Below, one piece after another: positions 6,767 through 13,014 of a stretch of DNA of 19,378 bases. The notes beneath the pieces were generated by a model that saw only the letters and a list, made by a program, of their open reading frames with translations, did no database searches and was not told the DNA's origin. Each line of letters begins with the position of its first letter. Position 1 is the stretch's first letter. The translations under genes and the position numbers were made by a program. Location: NCBI GenBank assembly GCA_027081065.1, contig JALWLW010000034.1, forward strand, positions 2,133 to 21,510, written 5' to 3'. Source of the stretch: Campylobacteraceae bacterium. Lineage in GTDB: Bacteria > Campylobacterota > Campylobacteria > Campylobacterales > Sulfurovaceae.

Positions 6767-6772
6767 ATTATA
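6767..6772 (-). promoter_or_regulatory. -10 box for the leftward transcript
   Basis: On the minus strand the sequence reads GCTATAAT, giving a TATAAT box 30 bases upstream of the ATG at 6737. It is one arm of an inverted repeat whose other arm (6782-6789) is the rightward -10 box. Confidence 0.5.
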
Positions 6773-6783
6773 GCTAAATTTGC

Positions 6784-6789
6784 TATAAT
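6784..6789 (+). promoter_or_regulatory. extended -10 box for the rightward operon
   Basis: TGCTATAAT (6781-6789) is a canonical extended -10 box 40 bases before the ATG at 6829. It probably drives the four-gene operon 6829-8467. It mirrors the leftward box at 6767-6772. Confidence 0.6.
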
Positions 6790-6828
6790 CATTTTAAGAT
6801 TTAAATTAAAAAATTAAAGGACTCTTAG

Positions 6829-7029
6829 ATGATTAAAGATATTATAGATGGTATTAAAGAGGTAGCTGTAGAATTAGGAACAGGACTAAAAGAGAGTTAT
6901 GATGATATTTCTGTAAAAGCAAATGAGATTTTTTCTGACATAGATGCAAAGCTTATGGGGTCTTATGAAGAGATAGAAGCTTATGAAAAAGCTAAAGCAT
7001 TAAAAGCAGAAAGTGAAACAGAAAAATAA
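6829..7029 (+). CDS. small acidic helical protein of unknown function
   Basis: A 66-residue soluble protein, not recognised. It is rich in Glu, Lys and Ala and should form one or two amphipathic helices (IIDGIKEVAVELGTGLKESY, then a second from about residue 40). There is no signal peptide, membrane segment or cysteine. An AAAGG at about nine bases supports the ATG. It is the first gene after a strong extended -10 box and is followed two bases after its stop by the TIGR02757 gene, so the two are probably translated together. Confidence 0.65.
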   Translation: MIKDIIDGIKEVAVELGTGLKESYDDISVKANEIFSDIDAKLMGSYEEIEAYEKAKALKAESETEK

Positions 7030-7031
7030 GT

Positions 7032-7778
7032 TTGCATAAAATTCGTTTAGAGTTAGAAAAAGAAGTTAGCCTTAGAAACTCCAATTTGGAGATTTCTAAA
7101 GATAGACCTGACCCACTTTTAATAGCTAAAAAGTATAACAATGAAAACATTGCACTTATTTGTGCCTTGTTTGCCTATGGCAATGTAAAGGCCATTATTA
7201 AATTTTTAGAGAGTCTAGATTTCTCTTTGTTAGAAGCTTCAGATGAGAGCATAGAAAAAGAACTCTCTTCTCACTATTATCGTTTTCAAAACTCCCAAGA
7301 TATTTCAGCCCTATTTATATCACTTAAGCGTTTAAAATCCGTAGATAGCATTGAAAATATATTTTATGAAGGGTACAGAAAAGAAGAAAATGTTTTAGAG
7401 GGTTTGTGGCGTTTTATTGGGACGATGCAAGAGCTTTACCCTAGAGAGAGTAGGGGTTATAAGTTTCTCATTGGCTCTGTACCTAAAAAAGTAAACGCTG
7501 CTGGAACGTATAAACGCTACCTTATGTTTTTACGTTGGATGGTACGTTCAGATGAGATTGACCTTGGCTTGTGGTCGAAGATAGATAAAAAAGATTTACT
7601 GATGCCTTTAGATACCCATACTTTTAAAGTTTCCCAAAAATTAGGTTTGTTAAAGCGTAAGACATATGACATGAAAGCTGTTTTAGAATTGACAGAGACA
7701 CTTAAAGGTTTTGATGCTTTTGACCCAATTAAGTATGATTTTGCACTTTATCGCTTGGGACAAGAAAAGATTATTTGA
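7032..7778 (+). CDS. TIGR02757 (DUF2400) family protein
   Basis: The 248-residue soluble protein matches the TIGR02757 family, which is conserved across many bacteria but has no proven activity. Characteristic segments are DPLLIAKKYNN near residue 27, ALICALFAYGNVKAIIKFLE near 41-60, the central YKRYLMFLRWMVR, then VDLGLW-like EIDLGLWSKI with LLMPLDTHTFKVSQKLGLL, and a closing DPIKYDFALYRLG. The second half has a pattern resembling helix-hairpin-helix DNA glycosylases (R-x-x-MFLRWMVR, PLDTH), so a link to DNA repair is possible but unproven. The start is TTG at 7032-7034 with no clear Shine-Dalgarno; coupling to the upstream stop two bases away is likely. Confidence 0.85.
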   Translation: MHKIRLELEKEVSLRNSNLEISKDRPDPLLIAKKYNNENIALICALFAYGNVKAIIKFLESLDFSLLEASDESIEKELSSHYYRFQNSQDISALFISLKRLKSVDSIENIFYEGYRKEENVLEGLWRFIGTMQELYPRESRGYKFLIGSVPKKVNAAGTYKRYLMFLRWMVRSDEIDLGLWSKIDKKDLLMPLDTHTFKVSQKLGLLKRKTYDMKAVLELTETLKGFDAFDPIKYDFALYRLGQEKII

Positions 7779-7797
7779 TTTGTGCTAAGATAGTGTT

Positions 7798-8010
7798 ATG
7801 AATAAAGAAAAAATAGTCCTTTGGACAAAACGACTGGTCGGAGTTGTAGCCATTGTTTTTTGGCTTAGTATTGTTTATGAAATCTCTCAAATGTCAGCAC
7901 CTTTTATGGAACAAGCCCCTTATTGCATGGGAAGTACTATGTTGATTTTTGGTCTGTTAACTGCTGTATATAAGGGTTTAGATTATTGGCTAATGAAAGG
8001 AAAGAGCTAA
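7798..8010 (+). CDS. small two-helix membrane protein
   Basis: A 70-residue protein of unknown function. Hydrophobic segments at about residues 12-28 (RLVGVVAIVFWLSIVYE) and 43-58 (CMGSTMLIFGLLTAVYKG) suggest two inner-membrane helices joined by a short loop, with a basic C-terminus. It starts 19 bases after the TIGR02757 stop and ends one base before the SoxY-like ATG, which implies co-transcription. Its ATG has only a weak ribosome site. Confidence 0.65.
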   Translation: MNKEKIVLWTKRLVGVVAIVFWLSIVYEISQMSAPFMEQAPYCMGSTMLIFGLLTAVYKGLDYWLMKGKS

Positions 8011-8011
8011 A

Positions 8012-8467
8012 ATGAAACGAAGAAATTTTTTAACACTCATACCATTTTCTACCATCTTATTGAGTGCAGTTGATTTTAGAGAAACACATAAAGAAGCATG
8101 GGAAGCTCGGAAATTAAATGATGCTGCAATAAAGCTTTATGGTAAAGAGAAGTTTAGCTCACTTAAAAAAAGTTCTAAGATAACAATTGAAGCTGATAAG
8201 TTTATTGTCCCTAATGCGAGACAAATACCTATTAAATTTAGAACCAATATTAATGCAAAATCAGTAGCACTTTTTCAAACAGCCAATGATCAGAGCTTGG
8301 TTGCTGTATTTAGCGTGAATGAACATATGATTATTGATTATGAACTTAATATTCGTATGGATATGAAGGGTACGCTTTTTGTAGTAGTAGAAGGATTAGA
8401 TGATAAACTTTACTATACAAGACAATTTATTGATGTAAATGAGATTCGTTGTATGTCAGGAGGCTAA
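8012..8467 (+). CDS. SoxY-like sulfur carrier with atypical C-terminus
   Basis: SoxY is the periplasmic carrier to which sulfur intermediates are bound during thiosulfate oxidation. This 151-residue protein has a twin-arginine-type leader (MKRRNFLTLIPFS), the family's length, and the SoxY-type body. That body runs AWEARKLNDAAIKLYGKE, then an Ig-like beta region with IPIKFRTNINAKSVALFQTA and a late VEGLDDKLYYTRQFIDV strand. It ends EIRCMSGG. Canonical SoxY ends GGCGG with the carrier cysteine third from the end; here Cys147 is fifth from the end and is not flanked by glycines on its left. No SoxZ partner gene follows, as it normally would. The role as a sulfur carrier is therefore uncertain. 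AAAGGAAAGAG precedes the ATG. Confidence 0.7.
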   Translation: MKRRNFLTLIPFSTILLSAVDFRETHKEAWEARKLNDAAIKLYGKEKFSSLKKSSKITIEADKFIVPNARQIPIKFRTNINAKSVALFQTANDQSLVAVFSVNEHMIIDYELNIRMDMKGTLFVVVEGLDDKLYYTRQFIDVNEIRCMSGG

Positions 8468-8479
8468 AGATTGTGTAAG

Positions 8480-8554
8480 TGGGAACATGTTGTACTGACT
8501 CGTAATGTTGAAACATAAATAGGGGAAGTAACAACAAGTCAAACAATGTTCCCA
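8480..8554 (+). repeat. candidate dispersed repeat with 9-bp inverted ends
   Basis: The segment is bounded by TGGGAACAT (8480-8488) and ATGTTCCCA (8546-8554), perfect inverted copies. Inside are nested partners TGACT/AGTCA and the mini-hairpin ATGTT-GA-AACAT. The sequence recalls GTGGGAACAT...ATGTTCCCAC repeats found scattered in sulfur-oxidiser genomes and often mis-called as small genes. That memory is not verified. It could equally be a structured 3' RNA element of the SoxY-like operon. No T-run follows on either strand. Confidence 0.45.
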
Positions 8555-8583
8555 TATGTGCATTATGGCAAATTATTATTTCA

Positions 8584-8609
8584 TTTTATGTAACCTAAGT
8601 TACATAAAA
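8584..8609. promoter_or_regulatory. 26-bp palindrome, candidate Crp/Fnr-family operator
   Basis: Arms TTTTATGTAAC (8584-8594) and GTTACATAAAA (8599-8609) are perfect inverted copies around CTAA. The core TGTAAC-N4-GTTACA has the four-base spacing of Crp/Fnr-family sites such as NssR of Campylobacter (TTAAC-N4-GTTAA). Its centre lies about 61-62 bases before the start of transcription predicted from the TACAAT box at 8646-8651, the distance of a class I activator site. The absence of a downstream T-run argues against a terminator. Confidence 0.5.
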
Positions 8610-8645
8610 AAGTAACAGCTTAAGAACTATTTTAGTAAAGTAGAC

Positions 8646-8651
8646 TACAAT
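8646..8651 (+). promoter_or_regulatory. candidate -10 box of the PDC-sensor gene
   Basis: TACAAT lies 33 bases upstream of the ATG at 8679, downstream of the palindrome at 8584-8609. A TATAAA at 8655-8660 is an alternative. Confidence 0.35.
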
Positions 8652-8678
8652 AGTATAAACAAAAGAATAGGATATCTA

Positions 8679-9587
8679 ATGGTTGTAAGAGAGATACAAG
8701 AGTACGCACAGGTGCGTACAAAAGCAAGAGCATATTTATGTTATATTATAAGTCGGCATGTTTCTAACATTGGATTAAATGAAGAAAATTGTGAAGAGCA
8801 TATCTCAAGACAATTAGAGACATTAAAAGAAGCCATTCCTAATGCAGAAGTTTTGTATGCTGTAGCTGCTGATGGTACACAGATAGGTACAAATGTTTCA
8901 AGAAAGAAAAAGCTTCATGGACAACGTGAAGGAAGCGATAAAAGTGATAGAGCTTATTTTTATAAAACAGTAGAAGAAGCACGATGTATTTTAACTGACC
9001 CGTACCCTTCTTTAGCAACGAATAACTTGGTTATTACAGCCTCTTATCCTATATATGGTGAGAATGATAAGTTATTGTATATTTTATGTATTGACATAAC
9101 ATTACCAAATATTTTGAAGATGGTGCATCCTTCTTCTGTAGATTCTTGGTTTGGAAAATATGCAAAAATGGTTTATGGTGCATTTTCTTTAGCATTGGTA
9201 TTGGTATCACTATTACTTTTTGTAAAAGGAATTAGTAGCTTCTTAAGTCTAGGAGCACATGTTGATACCATTGATATTAATGAGATGTTTAAGGCTACCA
9301 TTCTTCTTACCCTTGCATTGGCTATTTTTGACTTAGTCAAAGCGATATTTGAAGAAGAAGTTCTAGGAAAAGAGAAAAAAGCAGGTTCAGGAGATGGACA
9401 CCAAACCATGATTCGTTTCTTGGGGTCAATTATTATTGCACTTTCCATTGAGGCTTTAATGCTGGTCTTTAAATTTGCATTAACCCAACCCGAAAAGCTT
9501 ATTTCAGCTGTTTATCTGATTTTAGGGGTTACGGCACTACTTGTTGGACTCTCTATTTATATTAAAGTAAATAAGAGTGATAAATAA
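8679..9587 (+). CDS. Cache/PDC-sensor protein with four membrane helices
   Basis: A 302-residue protein. Residues 20-160 form a PDC (Cache-type) small-molecule sensor. AEVLYAVAADGTQIGTNVS, then DRAYFYKTVEEARCILTDPY, NNLVITASYPIYG and LYILCIDI follow the family order of strands and the ligand-side Tyr/Arg region. Four hydrophobic helices follow at about 168-188, 205-225, 246-268 and 276-296. There is no signal peptide or membrane helix before the sensor, so by sequence the sensor should lie in the cytoplasm, or the N-terminus is exported in an unusual way. No kinase, methyl-accepting or cyclase output domain is present. A TATCTA spacer places AGGA six bases before the ATG. A palindrome upstream suggests Crp/Fnr-type control. 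The physiological role is unknown. Confidence 0.75.
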   Translation: MVVREIQEYAQVRTKARAYLCYIISRHVSNIGLNEENCEEHISRQLETLKEAIPNAEVLYAVAADGTQIGTNVSRKKKLHGQREGSDKSDRAYFYKTVEEARCILTDPYPSLATNNLVITASYPIYGENDKLLYILCIDITLPNILKMVHPSSVDSWFGKYAKMVYGAFSLALVLVSLLLFVKGISSFLSLGAHVDTIDINEMFKATILLTLALAIFDLVKAIFEEEVLGKEKKAGSGDGHQTMIRFLGSIIIALSIEALMLVFKFALTQPEKLISAVYLILGVTALLVGLSIYIKVNKSDK

Positions 9588-9588
9588 G

Positions 9589-9611
9589 TTCTAAGGCTTA
9601 TTCTAAGGCTT
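9589..9611 (+). repeat. short tandem repeat after the PDC-sensor gene
   Basis: TTCTAAGGCTT occurs at 9589-9599 and again at 9601-9611, followed by TTTTAG. It is a direct, not inverted, repeat, so it is not a hairpin terminator. Its role is unknown. Confidence 0.4.
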
Positions 9612-9652
9612 TTTAGATATATTTTCTTAATTATATATTTAAAAGGTCTCTA

Positions 9653-10903
9653 ATGTTAGAAATTATCATGGTACTCTTTACCATTTATACCCTTCTCAAA
9701 CTCTATATCTCTGTTATGCAAATAGGTTATATTTCACAAGAAAAAGACAAAGATGCTGTGTTGATGTCTAAAGATAAATATCAAGTAGCAGGAGTTTATG
9801 CCATTAAAAAAGAGCGTTTAGGAATGCTTTCAACATTAGTCGATTATGCGATGTTTGTATGGTGGGTAACAGTTGGATTTTCTTGGTTGAGTGCAACACT
9901 ACAAACAGAGAGTTCTGTTCTTGATGCTGTAGTTTTTCTCTTTGGTTTTATTGCTGTTGGTTTTGTGGTTGGTCTTCCTTTTGAACTTTATCAGACTTTT
10001 AAACTGGACAAAGAGTTTGGGTTTACAAAAACTACACTTAAACTCTATGTTATTGACCAAGTAAAATCGACACTACTGTTCATTATCTTTGGTGGCTTAA
10101 TTTTTTATGCACTCTCATGGATAGTATTAAACGTAGCTTCATGGTGGTTATGGGGTTTTGCTCTTTTATTTGGTTTAGCTGTATTGATGAATGTTATTTA
10201 CCCGACAATTATTGCTCCTATTTTTAACAAATTTACGCCACTTGAAGAGGGTGAACTTAAAACTGACATTGAAAAAATGATGGCAGGAGTTGGTCTAAAA
10301 AGTGATGGCGTGTTTGTACTTGATGCATCTAAAAGAGACAGCCGTTTAAATGCTTATTTTGGAGGGCTTGGTAAGTCAAAAAGAGTAGTCCTCTTTGATA
10401 CGCTTATGGAAAAGCTTACAAATAAAGAACTTTTAGCTGTCTTAGGTCATGAGTTGGGTCACTTCTCACACGGAGACATTTGGAAAAACATCGCAATGAT
10501 GGGTCTTTTACTTTTCTCTTCATTTTTTATTTTAGGAAACTTACCTGATACATTGTTTACAGAGATGTCTGTGGCTAAGTCAGCAGGGGTTGAGATAGCA
10601 ATGATGATGCTACTGCTTCCTTTGTTGTCATTTGTATTTACGCCAATACTTTCAGCTGTGAGCCGTCATAATGAATACGCAGCTGATGAGTTTGGAAGTG
10701 AACTAGGAGGAAAAGAGAATTTAGTATCAGCACTTATGAAGTTAGTAGAAGAGAATAAAGCTTTTCCAAAGTCACATGCTATCTATACTTTTTTTTACTA
10801 TACACACCCACCTGTGTTAGAGAGACTCAAAGAGCTTGGTTATGATGCAAGTGCTATTAATCAAGAGTTACCAAAAGATGGAATTTTTCAGTTTATGGAG
10901 TAA
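9653..10903 (+). CDS. M48 family metalloprotease, Ste24/CAAX prenyl protease 1 type
   Basis: An integral membrane zinc protease of 416 residues. The zinc-binding HELGH is at residues 266-270 inside LGHELGHFSHGD. The third ligand is probably Glu341 in NEYAADEFG, which is the Ste24 signature. Membrane segments lie at about 3-20, 65-85, 92-112, 143-160, 165-186, 283-296 and 316-336. The tail SHAIYTFFYYTHPPVLERL also matches the family. Bacteria lack prenylated CAAX proteins, so in this setting membrane-protein quality control is more likely than CAAX processing; this is inference. AAAGG seven bases before the ATG supports the start. The gene is followed by a long perfect hairpin. Confidence 0.92.
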   Translation: MLEIIMVLFTIYTLLKLYISVMQIGYISQEKDKDAVLMSKDKYQVAGVYAIKKERLGMLSTLVDYAMFVWWVTVGFSWLSATLQTESSVLDAVVFLFGFIAVGFVVGLPFELYQTFKLDKEFGFTKTTLKLYVIDQVKSTLLFIIFGGLIFYALSWIVLNVASWWLWGFALLFGLAVLMNVIYPTIIAPIFNKFTPLEEGELKTDIEKMMAGVGLKSDGVFVLDASKRDSRLNAYFGGLGKSKRVVLFDTLMEKLTNKELLAVLGHELGHFSHGDIWKNIAMMGLLLFSSFFILGNLPDTLFTEMSVAKSAGVEIAMMMLLLPLLSFVFTPILSAVSRHNEYAADEFGSELGGKENLVSALMKLVEENKAFPKSHAIYTFFYYTHPPVLERLKELGYDASAINQELPKDGIFQFME

Positions 10904-10917
10904 AGTGTAATACTATA

Positions 10918-10961
10918 TAGCTTAGTACCTATAAGAGATTTTCCTTATAGGTACTAAGCTA
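10918..10961. terminator. long perfect hairpin after the M48 protease gene
   Basis: TAGCTTAGTACCTATAAG (10918-10935) and its exact inverted copy (10944-10961) make an 18-bp stem with an eight-base loop. It starts 14 bases after the stop. It probably ends transcription, but no T-run follows directly on either strand, so a repeat element is a second possibility. Confidence 0.55.
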
Positions 10962-11171
10962 AAATCAATGAACTTTTCTTAATTTATAATCTCTCTTCAC
11001 ATTTTAACATCACATCAATTATTTTTTAAATTTTCTTTCACTTTTTTCTTTGTCTAAATTGTTATAAATCTTCATACTATTTAAACCGTAATAAATCTAA
11101 AATAGTTTAGAATTATAAAACTTAAATAAATTTTAATATAAATATATAATTTAAATAATTAAGGAAATAAC
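10962..11171. other. AT-rich intergenic region before the L,D-transpeptidase
   Basis: About 210 bases without a gene and with very few G or C. Several TATAAT-like strings occur (for example near 11115 and 11145), so the promoter of the downstream gene is probably here but cannot be singled out. No hairpin, repeat or RNA gene is seen. Confidence 0.4.
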
Positions 11172-11813
11172 ATGAATAAAAAATATATTTTGCTTACCTC
11201 TCTTTTATTACTCTCAATACACACACAAGCTTCATCATCCTATAAGGAGATAAAGTATGGAACACATGTTTCTGTCTCACATTTACATTATGTTTTTAAT
11301 AAAGTGAAACGTATTTCTGATGTGAGTGAAAAAGCTTTAGCTAAGACATTTTATTATTATGAAAATAATCGTTACAGTAAACATCTCTCTCCTAACTTTT
11401 TAGCCATTGCAGATTATACTAAAGTAGCATCACAAAAGCGTCTTTTTATTATAAATCTACATACAGGTAAGGTCAGCAGTCATATGGTCGCTCATGGCGT
11501 AAACTCAGGGGCTAAAGGAGATAGGGTTTGGAATGCAAGTAATAAAGCTGGTTCAAATCAAACACCTACTGGTTTTTTTAAAGTTGGATATAAAGAGGGA
11601 ATAACTTCTCGAAAAAAATATAAATATCTTGGCTTAGATGGTTTAGAGTGGAAAAATAGAAATGCAAAAAAACGTGAAATTATTTTACATACTGCACCTT
11701 ATGTTGGTAGAGCAGGGAGAAGCCATGGTTGTTTTGCGATTAAACCAGAAGATCGATGGCAAATTTTTTCACGAATGAAAGGGGCATTGCTTTTTTCATA
11801 TGTAGGTGATTAA
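11172..11813 (+). CDS. L,D-transpeptidase catalytic domain protein (YkuD_2 type)
   Basis: A 213-residue exported protein. The N-terminus (MNKKYILLTSLLLLSIHTQA) is a signal peptide with likely cleavage after Ala20. The catalytic region is at about residues 88-205. The active-site block is LHTAPYVGRAGRSHGCFAI, with His173, His185 and the nucleophile Cys187, and belongs to the YkuD_2 (PF13645) class, which differs from the SHGCIRM form of classical YkuD. Enzymes of this fold make or edit 3-3 peptidoglycan cross-links in the periplasm. The activity of this subclass is less studied, so hydrolysis is also possible. AAGGA eight to nine bases before the ATG supports the start. The stop overlaps that of the convergent gene by a few bases. 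Confidence 0.85.
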   Translation: MNKKYILLTSLLLLSIHTQASSSYKEIKYGTHVSVSHLHYVFNKVKRISDVSEKALAKTFYYYENNRYSKHLSPNFLAIADYTKVASQKRLFIINLHTGKVSSHMVAHGVNSGAKGDRVWNASNKAGSNQTPTGFFKVGYKEGITSRKKYKYLGLDGLEWKNRNAKKREIILHTAPYVGRAGRSHGCFAIKPEDRWQIFSRMKGALLFSYVGD

Positions 11814-12148
11814 TCTAGTATAGGTTTATGCCAGACAGTCCATTGATTCTCTTGCATTAAGGCTTTTGCCTTTGAGCAAAGAGGAGCTTGGATATAGATG
11901 TATTTTTTGTTGATTTTCGAATCATTAAAAACTTCAAGTCTTTCATGTAATTCCATAAGTTCTAATACTTCTTTTTTTAAAATTCTACTTTTTTTATGAA
12001 TATGAAAAATAGAAGCATAATATTTTTTCAAATCTACGCCTAAATAGATATTGATTTTTTTTCGTGAATCTAAGAGTTTGATATCAATAGGCTTTAGTGA
12101 CTTAAAGACCATTTTTTTTTCTTGTAAAAAGTCTACAATTTCTTTCAT
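11810..12148 (-). CDS. conserved-looking small protein of unknown function
   Basis: A 112-residue basic soluble protein with alternating strands and helices and no signal or membrane segment. I do not recognise the family. Visible marks are IKLLDSRKKINIYLGVDLKK (about 23-42), a Lys-rich middle KKSRILKKEVLELMELHERL, and a closing IQAPLCSKAKALMQENQWTVW. The single cysteine is in the last part. It lies 26 bases after the Xer recombinase stop and in the same direction, so it is probably the last gene of that operon. AAGGA is five to six bases before the ATG. Its stop overlaps the L,D-transpeptidase stop. Confidence 0.7.
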   Translation of the reverse strand: MKEIVDFLQEKKMVFKSLKPIDIKLLDSRKKINIYLGVDLKKYYASIFHIHKKSRILKKEVLELMELHERLEVFNDSKINKKYIYIQAPLCSKAKALMQENQWTVWHKPILD

Positions 12149-12174
12149 ATGATTCCTTATTTAATAGATGTTTT

Positions 12175-13014
12175 TTATGCTAATGGATGATAATCATTAA
12201 TGGTGTTAGCAAGATGCTTTTGTTCTATGTGGGTATATATCTGAGTAGTCTCTAGTGAAGAATGCCCAAGTAAGTCTTGTACTACACGTAGGTCAGCACC
12301 ACCAATGATGAGTGCTGAAGCAAAAGAGTGTCGCAGTACGTGAGGTGAAACATTAAGGTAAGATTTAATGATTTTATAGGCAGAGATACGGCTTAAAGGT
12401 TCACCACGATAGTTAAGCCATAGATAATCACTTTGAATACTAGCTACATCCAAGTAAGCTCTGATGGCATCTACAGCAATGGGTGCAAGAGGAACGATTC
12501 TCTCTTTTTGACCTTTTGCAAAGCGAACTTTTAACCATGCATTATGAGGGTCTGTAGCATTGAGGTCTTCTCGTTTGGCTAAAATGGCTTCACTGACCCG
12601 ACAACCTGAAGCATAGAGAAATAAAATTAGGGCATAATCTCTAAGTCCTAAAAGTTTAGAACGGTCAATCTGTTGTAAGCCTAATTGAATCTCTTCAAAT
12701 GAGAGGTATTTGGGTAAATTTTTAGGGATTTTTGCCATAGGTATGTTAATGGTAGTCTCTGAAAATTCAAGTTTATGACAAAAAGTATAAAAGGCATTAA
12801 TAGAGGAGAGTTTTCGGTTTAAGGTACGTTTATTTTCAAATTGACTTAAAAAGGAAAATACATCCATGGTTTTGAGTTTTAAAATATCTTGTTGAGGGTA
12901 ATGAGCTTGAAATTGACGTAAGTCTGATAGATAGCTCTTGATAGTATTAACTTCAAGAGCTTTGTTTATGTGTAAATATTCTTGAAAAGCAATGAATAGA
13001 GTAGAACTACTCAT
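12175..13014 (-). CDS. tyrosine recombinase, XerC/XerD type
   Basis: A 279-residue site-specific recombinase of the size of XerC/XerD, which resolve chromosome dimers at dif near division. The SAM-like N-terminal domain is at about 3-90. The catalytic residues are all present: Arg139 in GCRVSEA, Lys167 in AKGQKER, His225 and Arg228 in HVLRHS, His251 in LLGHSS and the nucleophile Tyr260 in QIYTH. It is shorter than the Helicobacter XerH type, so assignment to the chromosomal or to a secondary recombinase is open. It sits within housekeeping genes, with no integrated element or dif-like site recognised nearby, so a phage integrase is unlikely. Its start overlaps the end of the BamB-like gene by 8 bp, implying coupled translation. 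Confidence 0.85.
   Translation of the reverse strand: MSSSTLFIAFQEYLHINKALEVNTIKSYLSDLRQFQAHYPQQDILKLKTMDVFSFLSQFENKRTLNRKLSSINAFYTFCHKLEFSETTINIPMAKIPKNLPKYLSFEEIQLGLQQIDRSKLLGLRDYALILFLYASGCRVSEAILAKREDLNATDPHNAWLKVRFAKGQKERIVPLAPIAVDAIRAYLDVASIQSDYLWLNYRGEPLSRISAYKIIKSYLNVSPHVLRHSFASALIIGGADLRVVQDLLGHSSLETTQIYTHIEQKHLANTINDYHPLA

Noticed and set aside
12175..13014. Idea that the tyrosine recombinase marks an integrated element
   Set aside because: It is embedded in a housekeeping operon and I see no att repeats, tRNA end or phage genes.
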